A DNA stretch of 19,973 nt from positions 1-19,973 of the forward strand of contig SKOM01000144.1 of the NCBI GenBank assembly GCA_007120095.1, written 5' to 3'. The notes under the pieces are model-generated. The model made no database searches. It saw nothing but the letters and a program-made list of their open reading frames with translations, and was not told the DNA's origin. Position numbers and translations under genes: made by a program. Shown one piece after another: positions 6,756-15,216 of this stretch; position 1 is the first letter of the stretch; each line of letters begins with the position of its first letter. Source of the stretch: Candidatus Competibacteraceae bacterium. Its GTDB lineage: Bacteria > Pseudomonadota > Gammaproteobacteria > Competibacterales > Competibacteraceae.

Positions 6756-8146
6756 CGGTAGTGATCCCCATAGGAGTCGGGCGCGAAATTTTCGAAGCTG
6801 GTGAACTGCCCTCGGAAAGTGAGTTTGACTGTGCCAATGGGGCCATTACGTTGCTTGCCGATAATAATCTCTGCCGTGCCTTTCTCACCACTATCGGGGT
6901 GGTAGACTTCATCACGATAAATAAAGCATATCAAATCAGCATCTTGCTCTATGGCCCCGGATTCTCTCAGATCCGACATGACCGGACGTTTGTCAGCCCG
7001 TTGTTCCAGGCTGCGGTTGAGCTGCGATAGAGCGACCACCGGCACTTTGAGCTCTTTAGCTAACGCCTTTAAGCTGCGAGAAATTTCACTGACTTCCTGG
7101 GTACGATTTTCGCTAAAGCCAACTACCCGCATCAGTTGGATATAATCGACGACGACCAGGCCAAGCGGACCTTGCTCTCTGGCCAGTCGTCGGGCGCGGG
7201 TGCGCAGATCGCTGGGACTGAGATCAGAGGAATCATCGATAAATAATCTTGCATTATTAAGGAGTTCCAGAGCGGAGGTCAAACGCGGCCAATCGTCATT
7301 TTCCAGCTTGCCAGTACGGATGCGGTGCTGATCAATACGTCCCATTGATGACAGCATGCGCATGGCCAACTGTTCGCCAGGCATTTCCATGCTGAATATG
7401 ACCACCGGATCCGACGTGCCCATGCAAACATTCTGGGCAATATTGATGGCGAATGTGGTTTTACCCATGGAAGGCCGACCGGCGACAATAACGAGATCCC
7501 CACGTTGTAAACCTGCGGTCATCTCGTCAAAATCATGCCATCCGGTCGCCAGACCGGTGATGGGACTATCGAGTTGAAACAGGCTGTCAATACGGTCAAC
7601 CGCTTTGGCCAATAGCTCGCTGATGCCTGAGAAATCTGCCGTACGGCGCGCGCCGGCATTGGCTATGGCAAACACCTGCTGCTCGGCCTGATCGACCAGC
7701 TCCTGGCTCGACCGCCCCTGCGGATAATAGGCGCTGTCGGCTATTTTACTGCTGACCTGGATAAGCCGCCGCAGCATGGCCCGCTCGCGCACAATATAGG
7801 CATAGGCGCGAACATTAGCGGCGCTGGGGGTGTCCCGGGCCAGCATCGCAAGATAGGGCAGTCCCCCGACTTCATCGAGCCCCTGACAGCGATCCAGCCA
7901 ATCTCTGAGGGTGACCACATCGTAAGGGGAGTCGCGTTCGGCTAATTCACCGATCGCTGCAAAAATAGTGCGGTGGGCGCTGTGATAGAAATCCTCCACC
8001 GTAACGACATCGAGCACCTGCTCCCAAACCGAATTATCCAGCATCAATCCACCCAACACGGCTTGTTCGGCATCCGTGGAGTGGGGCGGTATTTTCAGCG
8101 ACTCAACAGCCGTGTCCTTGCGTTCAGCGGGCGCGAAGGGCACCAT
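6752..8146 (-). CDS. dnaB: replicative DNA helicase DnaB
   Basis: DnaB is the hexameric 5'-3' helicase of the replication fork. The 464-residue protein has the N-terminal collar domain (about 17-120), a linker helix, and a RecA-like C-terminal ATPase domain with Walker A GRPSMGKTT at 223-231 and Walker B VVVDYIQLM at 331-339. The SQLNRSLEQR and RRDEVYHP-type helicase motifs follow (here YRDEVYHP). No intein is present. The ATG at 8144-8146 is preceded by GAGG at 8154-8157, 7 nt away. It lies beyond the rplI terminator, so it should have its own promoter in 8158-8242, but I could not pick one confidently. Confidence 0.97.
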   Translation of the reverse strand: MVPFAPAERKDTAVESLKIPPHSTDAEQAVLGGLMLDNSVWEQVLDVVTVEDFYHSAHRTIFAAIGELAERDSPYDVVTLRDWLDRCQGLDEVGGLPYLAMLARDTPSAANVRAYAYIVRERAMLRRLIQVSSKIADSAYYPQGRSSQELVDQAEQQVFAIANAGARRTADFSGISELLAKAVDRIDSLFQLDSPITGLATGWHDFDEMTAGLQRGDLVIVAGRPSMGKTTFAINIAQNVCMGTSDPVVIFSMEMPGEQLAMRMLSSMGRIDQHRIRTGKLENDDWPRLTSALELLNNARLFIDDSSDLSPSDLRTRARRLAREQGPLGLVVVDYIQLMRVVGFSENRTQEVSEISRSLKALAKELKVPVVALSQLNRSLEQRADKRPVMSDLRESGAIEQDADLICFIYRDEVYHPDSGEKGTAEIIIGKQRNGPIGTVKLTFRGQFTSFENFAPDSYGDHYR

Positions 8147-8242
8147 GCAATAGCCTCAAGTAAGTGGAAAAATCGTCAGTGTAAGCGACCTGTTACCCCG
8201 GTTGCTGATAGTAGTTTAACGTAATTTTGTTATCGTGCTGAT

Positions 8243-8275
8243 AAAGAAAAAAGCGACCCGTTGGTTCGGGTCGCT
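8243..8275 (-). terminator. Rho-independent terminator after rplI
   Basis: On the minus strand, a perfect 9-bp stem (AGCGACCCG at 8267-8275 pairing with CGGGTCGCT at 8252-8260) with a 6-nt loop is followed by TTTTTTCTTT. It begins 13 nt after the rplI stop and closes the ribosomal protein operon ahead of dnaB. Confidence 0.9.
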
Positions 8276-8288
8276 GCTGATCTGCGGC

Positions 8289-8735
8289 TCAAGCGGCAAC
8301 CACATTGACCCGCACAGTCACTGCGACCTGACTGTGCAGACGAATACTGATGTCATATTCGCCGGTCTGGCGAATCGGCCCCTCGGCCATTTGCACTTCA
8401 CGTTTGCTGAGTTCCGTGCCGGTGGCGGTGACCGCATCAGCGATTTCCGCCGGACCGACCGAGCCGAACAGCCGACCCTCACCTGCGGTATTAGCTGAGA
8501 TCGTAACGATAGTGCCTTCGAGTTTGGCAACGCGGCTTTGGGCATTAGCGAGCGCTTCATTAGCGGCTCGCTCCAGCTCCGCCCGCCGGGCTTCAAATTT
8601 AGCCAGATTGGCTTCATTAGCTTCGGTCGCTTTGCCTGTGGGCAGCAGATAATTGCGGGCGTAGCCGGGCTTGACCTTAACCTTATCGCCTAAATTGCCT
8701 AAGTTGTTAACATGTTGTAGCAAAATAACTTCCAT
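8289..8735 (-). CDS. rplI: 50S ribosomal protein L9
   Basis: L9 binds 23S rRNA at the base of the L1 stalk. The 148 residues show the N-terminal globular domain with NLGDKVKVKPGYARNYL, the long connecting helix rich in Ala, Glu and Arg, and the C-terminal domain with GRLFGSVG. The ATG is preceded by GGAG at 8744-8747, 8 nt away. It is the last gene of the rpsF operon and is followed by a clear terminator. Confidence 0.97.
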   Translation of the reverse strand: MEVILLQHVNNLGNLGDKVKVKPGYARNYLLPTGKATEANEANLAKFEARRAELERAANEALANAQSRVAKLEGTIVTISANTAGEGRLFGSVGPAEIADAVTATGTELSKREVQMAEGPIRQTGEYDISIRLHSQVAVTVRVNVVAA

Positions 8736-8786
8736 ACGGGTAACTCCGAGTGGTGAATAACGGTCGTGTCGGGGGATACTCTGCGG

Positions 8787-9698
8787 CTAAATACTCGGTT
8801 TAATCCGGGCACGCACATCGATCCAAGTGTCAGCGACTGCAAACAGCAGCAAAAACTGCCAAAGTGGCAAGATAAACAACAAGGCCACGTAAAATGTGAC
8901 TAGCCAGGCCGTGCTCAACCCTGCTCGACCGACCGCCCCATGGACGATGGCCAGACCCTGTAGCAGGTAGATCAGGCCCGCAATCAGAGTAAGATTAAGG
9001 AGCCACGGCTGTGCTTGTCCGATTAACAGGGATAACAGCAGTAAGGCCACCATGGTGATGGCCGCCGGTTGTCCCAGCCTGAGGTTGTGAAACTCTTGCT
9101 GAAAACCGCCGGGGTTGTACAGCAAGGCTTGCCACCAGCGCCCCAGCAATAAGCCAAGAACAATTGCCAGCAGTGCGGAAAATATCAGTTGTCCGGGTGC
9201 CAGTACCGCCCAGGTACGGAAAAACTCGGCCAGTGCCGGGGCGACCTCGGGGTCTGGGAACATACCGGCTTCGTTCATCTGGCGCAGCATATCGCGGGTC
9301 ATCTCAGTCCACCAGATTTCCGGATTGCCAAACAGCAGGTAGAGCATCAGTAGCAGGCCGAAACCCAACAGCACCATAACCTGTAAGGTGAGTGCCAAGG
9401 AGATGGTGTTACGCAGTATTACAGCCAGCAGCAGCAGCGGCGCCCAATACAGTAGACTCAAAATCAAGCCTGGGGTAGGGGCACCAACCAGCAGCCAGGC
9501 CAACATACCGCAGCCGACGGTGGCCAGCAGCAGCAGATTCAAACCGTGTTGTGGTCCCCGACGCAAGGTGATCAGTGCAATCGCCGCCCCACTTAACAGA
9601 ACAACCGGCGGCAACAGGAACGCCAATACCCCAAACCCGGCTGCGACGGCGGCAGCCTGTGGGGTACCACGCATCACAAAATTGGCAAGCCCACGCAT
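8787..9698 (-). CDS. DUF2232 family integral membrane protein
   Basis: This is a 303-residue, very hydrophobic protein with about eight membrane segments (the first in about 15-45, the last in about 265-292), and the sequence WWTEMTRDML in a polar loop at about 128-137. It belongs to the DUF2232 group, known for sitting between rpsR and rplI in many non-enteric gammaproteobacteria. The function is not established; some distant YybS-type relatives resemble transport components. It starts 9 nt after the rpsR stop with no evident Shine-Dalgarno, so it may be translated by coupling to rpsR. The role is unknown despite the strongly conserved position. Confidence 0.8.
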   Translation of the reverse strand: MRGLANFVMRGTPQAAAVAAGFGVLAFLLPPVVLLSGAAIALITLRRGPQHGLNLLLLATVGCGMLAWLLVGAPTPGLILSLLYWAPLLLLAVILRNTISLALTLQVMVLLGFGLLLMLYLLFGNPEIWWTEMTRDMLRQMNEAGMFPDPEVAPALAEFFRTWAVLAPGQLIFSALLAIVLGLLLGRWWQALLYNPGGFQQEFHNLRLGQPAAITMVALLLLSLLIGQAQPWLLNLTLIAGLIYLLQGLAIVHGAVGRAGLSTAWLVTFYVALLFILPLWQFLLLFAVADTWIDVRARIKPSI

Positions 9699-9707
9699 CA
9701 GATTACG

Positions 9708-9932
9708 TCAGTGACGGTCGCAGTAGGGCAGTAGCGCGAGATAGCGGGCGCGCTTGATGGCCGTAGCTAATTGGCGTTGATACCGGGCCTGAGTCCCGGT
9801 AATCCGGCTAGGCACAATCTTGCCGGTCTCGGTAATGAAATTTTTCAGGGTAGCAATATCCTTATAGTCAATTTCTTGCACACCTTCAGCAGTAAAGCGG
9901 CAAAATTTTCTCCGACGGAAGTAACGAGCCAT
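9708..9932 (-). CDS. rpsR: 30S ribosomal protein S18
   Basis: S18 is a 74-residue small-subunit protein that pairs with S6 on the platform. The sequence starts MARYFRRRKFCRF and continues with KIVPSRITGT and YQRQLATAIKRARYLALLPY, nearly the same as E. coli S18. The open frame extends 17 codons upstream, but the start is set at 9932 by homology and by GAGGA a few bases before that ATG. The gene follows priB by 19 nt. Confidence 0.97.
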   Translation of the reverse strand: MARYFRRRKFCRFTAEGVQEIDYKDIATLKNFITETGKIVPSRITGTQARYQRQLATAIKRARYLALLPYCDRH

Positions 9933-9951
9933 ATCAGTCCTCTTCAATAAT

Positions 9952-10260
9952 TCAGTGATGCAGTGGTTCGATGGCGGTGGCATGCAGCACGAGCCGCGCT
10001 GCGCCGCGGTGGTGGTTCGACCTCGCTAAGAAACCTTGTACCCGGATGGGATGACCGGGTAACAAAGCCTTTACATTGGCTTGTAGCGCTTGACCACAAA
10101 CCAGCACGCACAGGCGACAACGCGCCTCGCGCGGCAACCCCGCTTCTTGTTGAGCAGAGCGGTGCTCCAGTGTCAAGCGCGTGATGGGGACACCGGCCGG
10201 TGAGTAACGGGTCTCACTGACACGACTGACCACACCGCCGAGCAGGACGTGGTTGTCCAC
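9952..10260 (-). CDS. priB: primosomal replication protein PriB
   Basis: PriB is a single OB-fold, SSB-like dimer that bridges PriA and DnaT/DnaC in replication restart. The 102-residue protein keeps the family pattern LEHRSAQQEAG (31-41) and HPIRVQGFLAR, and ends in VLHATAIE. It starts with GTG at 10258-10260, 18 nt after rpsF. Its place between rpsF and rpsR is the enterobacterial arrangement. Confidence 0.93.
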   Translation of the reverse strand: MDNHVLLGGVVSRVSETRYSPAGVPITRLTLEHRSAQQEAGLPREARCRLCVLVCGQALQANVKALLPGHPIRVQGFLARSNHHRGAARLVLHATAIEPLHH

Positions 10261-10278
10261 CTCAGGGTGACCTAATAC

Positions 10279-10725
10279 TTAGGCGTTGGCACGGTCAGTG
10301 TCGCCTGCATGATCACGACGGGCGGTTGTGTCATTGATGTCCTCATTATCGTCATTATCGTCGCTGTCACTCTCGTCCGAATCATGACTGTGTTGCTCGT
10401 GCTCATCTTTAGCCCTGGCCAGGGGCGAGACCTCGGTGTCGGGGCCAGGACGCTGTATCACCAGCCGGCGTAACACGGCATCGTTAAACCGAAACGCGCT
10501 TTCCAGCTCGTCTAAAGCGTATTGACTGCACTCGATGTTCATGAGCACATAATGAGCTTTATGCAATTTCTGGATGGGATAAGCCAACTGGCGTCGCCCC
10601 CAGTCTTCAAGACGATGCATGGCACCGCCGTCAGCTTCGACCATGCTGCGGTAACGCTCAATCATGGCGGGGACTTGTTCACTCTGATCAGGGTGAACCA
10701 TAAATACAACTTCGTAATGGCGCAT
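10279..10725 (-). CDS. rpsF: 30S ribosomal protein S6 with long acidic tail
   Basis: S6 binds S18 and 16S rRNA. The core MRHYEVVFMVHPDQSEQVP, then HRLEDWGRRQLAYPIQKLHKAHYVLMN and FRFNDAVLRR, is close to E. coli S6. The start is the ATG ending at 10725, with AAGGAG just upstream, rather than the in-frame codon 36 nt earlier. After about residue 107 comes a low-complexity tail rich in Asp, Ser and Asn (for example HDSDESDSDDNDDNED at 114-129), which makes the protein 148 residues. E. coli S6 has an acidic tail that RimK extends with Glu; here the acidity is largely encoded. It heads the rpsF-priB-rpsR-DUF2232-rplI operon. Confidence 0.95.
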   Translation of the reverse strand: MRHYEVVFMVHPDQSEQVPAMIERYRSMVEADGGAMHRLEDWGRRQLAYPIQKLHKAHYVLMNIECSQYALDELESAFRFNDAVLRRLVIQRPGPDTEVSPLARAKDEHEQHSHDSDESDSDDNDDNEDINDTTARRDHAGDTDRANA

Positions 10726-10730
10726 TGAAG

Positions 10731-10778
10731 CTCCTTGTGGATTGTGCAAAGCCTCCCACACTGGGATGAGGCAAGGAG
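10731..10778 (-). promoter_or_regulatory. candidate S6:S18-type leader structure hiding the rpsF Shine-Dalgarno
   Basis: On the minus strand, CTCCTTG (10772-10778) is perfectly complementary to CAAGGAG (10731-10737), which is the rpsF ribosome binding site. Between them is a hairpin at 10751-10772 (GCCTC/GAGGC plus CCA/TGG, with a 3-nt bulge). An rpsF leader that binds the S6:S18 complex and blocks translation is known in many bacteria. The sequestering geometry fits, but I do not see the conserved CCG placed as in the published motif, so the match is partial. Confidence 0.45.
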
Positions 10779-10791
10779 TAGAAAAGCCGGT

Positions 10792-10822
10792 AATTATAGC
10801 GACTTTTTGTGCTGACCAGCAA
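10792..10822 (-). promoter_or_regulatory. candidate promoter of the rpsF operon
   Basis: The minus strand has a perfect -10 TATAAT (10793-10798) and TTGCTG (10817-10822) 18 nt upstream as a weak -35. It overlaps the end of rlmB and lies about 70 nt before the rpsF start, which suits transcription of the leader described at 10731-10778. Confidence 0.5.
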
Positions 10823-11555
10823 GGATTCTTTGTCGTACCGCTTCGAACAGCACCACCCCTGTGGCCACTGATACGTTCAGGCTGGCGACTTCACCGGCCA
10901 TGGGGATACGCACCAGTTGATCGCAATGTTCACGGGTCAACCGCCGCAGCCCCTTATCCTCAGCGCCGAGCACCAGCGCTACAGGGCCGTTGAGATCGGT
11001 ATGATATAGGCTGGTGGGCGCTTCTCCGGCCGCACCGACCAGCCAGATGCCAGTCTCCTGTAGACGGCGCAACGCCCGCGCTAAATTGGTCACTGTGATC
11101 AACGGCACGGTTTCGGCGGCCCCGGCGGCAACTTTACGCACACTGGCGGTGAGGCCAACGGCTCTATCGGTTGGCACTATCACGGCATTAACCCCGGCGG
11201 CTTCGGCAGTGCGTAAACAAGCCCCAAGATTATGCGGGTCTTGAATCCCATCCAGCACCAGTAACAGCGGTGCGGGCTGGCATTCAGCCAGCAACTGCGG
11301 CAGATCAGCTTCTGAACGGCTGGAGTCGATCACATTAAGCTGGGCGACTACGCCCTGATGGCGAGCCTGGTGACTCAGGCGGTCAAGTTCTTGACGGGGT
11401 ACGTGCTGAGCGTTAATGCCCCGTTCAGCCGCCATATCTGCTACTGCCCGCAGGCGCGAATTCTGCCCGGCTAACCACAACGACTGCACCTGTTGGGTGT
11501 GATGACGTAAAGCCGCGGTAACCGCATGCAGGCCATAGATCAATTCGGTACTCAT
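10794..11555 (-). CDS. rlmB: 23S rRNA (guanosine-2'-O-)-methyltransferase RlmB
   Basis: RlmB is a SpoU-type trefoil-knot methyltransferase that modifies G2251 of 23S rRNA using S-adenosylmethionine. The 253-residue protein has an N-terminal L30e-like substrate-binding domain (about 5-75) and the three SpoU motifs: LDGIQDPHNLGACLRTA near 100-117, LVLGAEDKGL near 194-203, and IPMAGEVASLNVSVA near 217-231. The start overlaps the rnr stop by 4 nt (ATGA), giving the rnr-rlmB pair also found in E. coli. Confidence 0.95.
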   Translation of the reverse strand: MSTELIYGLHAVTAALRHHTQQVQSLWLAGQNSRLRAVADMAAERGINAQHVPRQELDRLSHQARHQGVVAQLNVIDSSRSEADLPQLLAECQPAPLLLVLDGIQDPHNLGACLRTAEAAGVNAVIVPTDRAVGLTASVRKVAAGAAETVPLITVTNLARALRRLQETGIWLVGAAGEAPTSLYHTDLNGPVALVLGAEDKGLRRLTREHCDQLVRIPMAGEVASLNVSVATGVVLFEAVRQRILAGQHKKSL

Positions 11556-13789
11556 CGACGCTGGGCACGTTTTTGCTTGGGTTTTCGCGACTCAAGCAGC
11601 GGATCAAAATCAATCTTGCGCTCGTCCAGATCGACCCGGACGACCTTAACCCGCAGTCGATCCCCTAAACGGTAGGTCATGCCGCTGCGCTCACCGCACA
11701 GGCGTTGGCCCGCCGGATCGAAATGGTAATAATCGTTACTGAGCGCCGTGACATGAATCAGACCCTCAACGAATACCTCATCCAGCGAGACGAATAATCC
11801 AAAGGGCATCACCCCGCTGATGGTGCCGCTGAATTCGTCTCCGACCTTATCGAGCATGAACTCACATTTCAGCCATTCAATGGCATCGCGGGTGGCATCA
11901 TCCGCCCGGCGTTCCGTCATTGAGGAATGGTCGCCAAGACTGATCATGGCTTCGGCATTATAAATGAACTCCTTAGCCTTACCTCCGCCTAAGACATGGC
12001 GAATCGCCCGGTGCACCAGTAAATCCGGATAGCGCCGGATCGGTGAGGTAAAGTGGGCATAAGCATCCAAAGCCAGCCCAAAATGCCCCTGGTTGTCCGG
12101 GGTATAAACCGCCTGAGCCAAGGTACGCAGCAGCATGGTCTGGATCAGATGTCGATCGGCGCGTTCACGGATGTTCTCCAGCAGGGCCGCATAATCGGCG
12201 GGACGGGGGTTATCGCCACCGCCGAGGGCGAGTCCCAGCTCGCCCAATACCCCGCGCAGTTTTTCTAAACGCTCCAGGCTGGGACCTTCATGCACGCGAT
12301 ACAGCGTCGGTATCTTATGGCGAATCAGAAACCGCGCAGCGGCGACATTAGCGGCAATCATGCATTCTTCAATCAGCCGGTGGGCGTCATTGCGTTCGCT
12401 GGGGATAATCCGCTCGATTTTGCGTTCGGGGTTGTACTCGATCACCGTCTCCTGGGTATCGAAGTCGATCGCATGGCGACGTTCGCGGGCATTGTGCAAA
12501 ACCTGATACAGGCCGTACAGTTGATCCAAATGAGGCGTTAAAGTGGGGTACTGGCGGCGAACCTCGGGGGCACGATCCACCACAATACTGGCTACAATGT
12601 CATAAGTCAGCCGGGCATGGGAGCGCATGACTGCCTCGCGAAAGCGCGAACGGATGATTTTACCGTCGCGGTTGATGGTGAGCTGGGCCACCAGACACAG
12701 TCGATCCACTTCGGGGTTCAGCGAGCATAAGCCATTGGATAAAGCTTCAGGCAGCATGGGAATCACCCGATCGGGGAAATACACCGAGGTACCGCGTTTC
12801 TGCGCCTCTTGATCGAGGGCACTGTGCGGTTGAACGTATTCCGCAACATCCGCAATGGCCACCAGCAAAGACCAATTATCACCCCGGCGCTCGCAGTACA
12901 CGGCGTCGTCAAAATCACGCGCCGTCGCGCCGTCAATGGTCACCAACGGCGTGCGGCGTAAATCCAAACGCCCTTGTTTAACCGCTTCGGGCACGGTTTG
13001 TGGGTATTGAGCCGCCTGATCCAGTGCGGCTTGTGGCCATTCAAACGGAATATCATGGCTGTAGAGCGCGATTTGTACTTCCATGCCGGGGGCCATGTGT
13101 TCGCCCAGTATCTCGCGCACCCGACCAATCGGTGGATTATGCTTGCTGGGTTGTTCCAGTAATTCGATCAGCACGATCTGACCGGGGTGGGCCTCACCGC
13201 GATGCTCGGGTGGAATAGCGATTTCGTGGTGAATGCGCTGGTTATCCGCAATGACAAAACCGATGCCGCTTTCTTGAAAATACCGACCCACCAGCCGCTG
13301 GGTATTACGTTCTAAAATTTCCACCAAAGCGGCTTCACGCCGACCGCGCCGGTCGATACCACGAATATGGGCGACGATGCGATCACCGTGCAGCAAGGGG
13401 CGCATATGTCGGGGCGGGATGTATAAATCCCCACTGCCGTCTTCGGGACGTAAAAAACCGTGACCGTCGGCATGGCCAATGACCCGACCCTTGATTAAGT
13501 CCATTTTAGCTGGAATACCATAACCTTGACGACGGTTAAGCACGAGTTGGCCGTCGCGCACCATAGCCTTGAGACGGTAGGCTAATACTTCGGATTCCAG
13601 CTCATTTAACTGCCACTCTTTACATAGTGCCTGGCAACTTAATGTCATCCCGCGTTGACTCAAGTAACTGAGAATAAACTCGCGACTGGGTACGGGGTTG
13701 GGGTAATTCGCAGACTCCCTTTCATAATGGGGATCCTGGGAGCGCCAATCGCTGTTGCGTGATTGAGCACGGGTTCGGGTTTTTGCCAT
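11552..13789 (-). CDS. rnr: ribonuclease R
   Basis: RNase R is a 3'-5' exoribonuclease that degrades structured RNA, rRNA and tmRNA-tagged messages. The 745-residue protein has an N-terminal winged-helix region (about 34-92), cold-shock domains (about 98-240), the RNB catalytic domain with IDGATARDFDDAV and D286, D292, D294 and D295, and a C-terminal S1 domain (about 645-725). It is shorter than E. coli RNase R (813) because the basic Lys-rich tail is reduced to about 15 residues. The ATG at 13787-13789 has no Shine-Dalgarno; a TATAAT lies only 2 nt upstream, so the message may be leaderless. Homology to the SQDP N-terminus of E. coli supports the frame, with about 15 extra residues. Confidence 0.96.
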   Translation of the reverse strand: MAKTRTRAQSRNSDWRSQDPHYERESANYPNPVPSREFILSYLSQRGMTLSCQALCKEWQLNELESEVLAYRLKAMVRDGQLVLNRRQGYGIPAKMDLIKGRVIGHADGHGFLRPEDGSGDLYIPPRHMRPLLHGDRIVAHIRGIDRRGRREAALVEILERNTQRLVGRYFQESGIGFVIADNQRIHHEIAIPPEHRGEAHPGQIVLIELLEQPSKHNPPIGRVREILGEHMAPGMEVQIALYSHDIPFEWPQAALDQAAQYPQTVPEAVKQGRLDLRRTPLVTIDGATARDFDDAVYCERRGDNWSLLVAIADVAEYVQPHSALDQEAQKRGTSVYFPDRVIPMLPEALSNGLCSLNPEVDRLCLVAQLTINRDGKIIRSRFREAVMRSHARLTYDIVASIVVDRAPEVRRQYPTLTPHLDQLYGLYQVLHNARERRHAIDFDTQETVIEYNPERKIERIIPSERNDAHRLIEECMIAANVAAARFLIRHKIPTLYRVHEGPSLERLEKLRGVLGELGLALGGGDNPRPADYAALLENIRERADRHLIQTMLLRTLAQAVYTPDNQGHFGLALDAYAHFTSPIRRYPDLLVHRAIRHVLGGGKAKEFIYNAEAMISLGDHSSMTERRADDATRDAIEWLKCEFMLDKVGDEFSGTISGVMPFGLFVSLDEVFVEGLIHVTALSNDYYHFDPAGQRLCGERSGMTYRLGDRLRVKVVRVDLDERKIDFDPLLESRKPKQKRAQRR

Positions 13790-13791
13790 AA

Positions 13792-13819
13792 ATTATACAA
13801 AAAATTGAGTTCGTGGAAA
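13792..13819 (-). promoter_or_regulatory. candidate rnr promoter abutting the start codon
   Basis: On the minus strand, TTTCCA (13814-13819), a 16-nt spacer and TATAAT (13792-13797) precede the rnr ATG by 2 nt. Transcription would start at about the ATG itself. The -35 is only a partial match. Confidence 0.4.
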
Positions 13820-13834
13820 AGTCAATTAGAATGA

Positions 13835-13863
13835 TTGACGAAATCTGCCGCTCATCGTATCAT
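13835..13863 (+). promoter_or_regulatory. promoter of tRNA-Leu
   Basis: TTGACG (13835-13840), a 17-nt spacer and TATCAT (13858-13863) each match the sigma70 consensus at five of six bases. The predicted start is about 30 nt before the mature tRNA. It is divergent from rnr. Confidence 0.75.
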
Positions 13864-13902
13864 TCCTGACTCGCAGCCGATGCGTCCTGTATCGGGCCTC
13901 AT

Positions 13903-13989
<87 letters not shown>

Positions 13990-14004
13990 TACTGCTTTTA
14001 TCCA

Positions 14005-15198
14005 TCACACTACCCCCGCTGCCCGTAGCTGTTCGATGTCCTCGGATGTATAACCTAACTCGCCCAGGATCGATTCAGTATGCTCACCCAATGCAGGCAC
14101 TGCATCCATGCGCGGTGTAAAGGCCGGATTATGACCCGGTGGCAGTAATGAGGGTATGGCACCGCTGGGGCTGTCGATTTCCGTCCACCGCTGGCGGGCT
14201 TTAAGCTGGGGGTGCTGCCACACCCCGTGCATATCATTAACCCGCGCATTGGCAATGGTCGCCCGATCCAGCCGCTCAATCACCTGGGCGCTATCCAGGT
14301 CAGCAAACGCGGCGACAATCAACCCGCGCAAAGCCTCGCGATGGGCTGAACGCTGCGAATTACTGATAAATCGTGGATCCTGTGCCAATTCCGGTTGCTG
14401 TAAAACCTGCTGGCAGAACAGCGCCCATTCGCGCTCATTTTGCAGCCCCAGCATGACCGTGCCACCGTCGCCGGTCGGGAACGGGCCATAGGGATAAATG
14501 GTCGAATGCGCCGCACCGGAACGCGGCGGTGGTGGGGCACCATCGTAAGCATAATACAGCGGATAGCCCATCCACTCGACCAGGCTTTCCAGCATCGACA
14601 CCTCGATGGCGCTGCCCACCCCGGTCTTAGCGCGCAACATCAGCGCGGCAAGAATACTGGAATAGGCATACATGCCCGCAGCAATATCGGCAATCGAGCA
14701 ACCCGCTTTGGCCATAGCCGTGTCTTCCGGGCCACCAGTGACCGATAAAAAACCACCCTCGCTTTGAACCAGCAAATCATAGGCTTTTTTGTCTTGATAC
14801 GGGCCACCCTCGCCGTAGCCGGAAATGTTGCAGACAATCAACTGGGGAAAACGCGCTTGCAGGCATTCAAAGGACAAACCTAGGCGTGCGGCCGCACCGG
14901 GGGCGAGATTTTGAATCAGCACATCCGCCTGTTCTAGCAGAGCCTTTAACACTGCCTGAGCCGGTTCCTGCTTGAGATCCAGGGTCAGGCTGTGTTTAGA
15001 TCGATTCGTCCAGACAAAATGCGAGGCCAGACCTTTAACCCGGTCATCATAGCCACGCGCAAAATCACCCCTGCCGGGACGTTCGATTTTAATCACCCGA
15101 GCGCCGAGATCCGCCAGTTGCCGCGAGCAAAACGGGGCAGCGATGGCATGTTCCAGACTGACGATGGTGATACCGTCTAATGGGCGGGGGGCAGGCAT
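14005..15198 (-). CDS. family III CoA transferase (CaiB/BaiF)
   Basis: This enzyme would move coenzyme A between organic acids by way of an enzyme-bound Asp anhydride. The family start LDGITIVSLEHAIAAPF, the segment ADLGARVIKIERPGRGD (29-45), and the catalytic Asp, probably D141 in KKAYDLLVQSEGG, are visible. The length of 397 fits. The AGGAG upstream and an 18-nt gap place it second in an operon after an acyl-CoA dehydrogenase. Related proteins include mesaconyl-CoA C1-C4 transferases and succinyl-CoA:dicarboxylate transferases. The substrate cannot be read from the sequence; a short dicarboxylic acid is my guess. Confidence 0.9.
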   Translation of the reverse strand: MPAPRPLDGITIVSLEHAIAAPFCSRQLADLGARVIKIERPGRGDFARGYDDRVKGLASHFVWTNRSKHSLTLDLKQEPAQAVLKALLEQADVLIQNLAPGAAARLGLSFECLQARFPQLIVCNISGYGEGGPYQDKKAYDLLVQSEGGFLSVTGGPEDTAMAKAGCSIADIAAGMYAYSSILAALMLRAKTGVGSAIEVSMLESLVEWMGYPLYYAYDGAPPPPRSGAAHSTIYPYGPFPTGDGGTVMLGLQNEREWALFCQQVLQQPELAQDPRFISNSQRSAHREALRGLIVAAFADLDSAQVIERLDRATIANARVNDMHGVWQHPQLKARQRWTEIDSPSGAIPSLLPPGHNPAFTPRMDAVPALGEHTESILGELGYTSEDIEQLRAAGVV

Positions 15199-15216
15199 AA
15201 TGTAGGCTCCTAACGA

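Noticed and set aside
8235..8652. Plus-strand frames opposite rplI
   Set aside because: They are shadows of the L9 gene; the first also runs through the rplI terminator.
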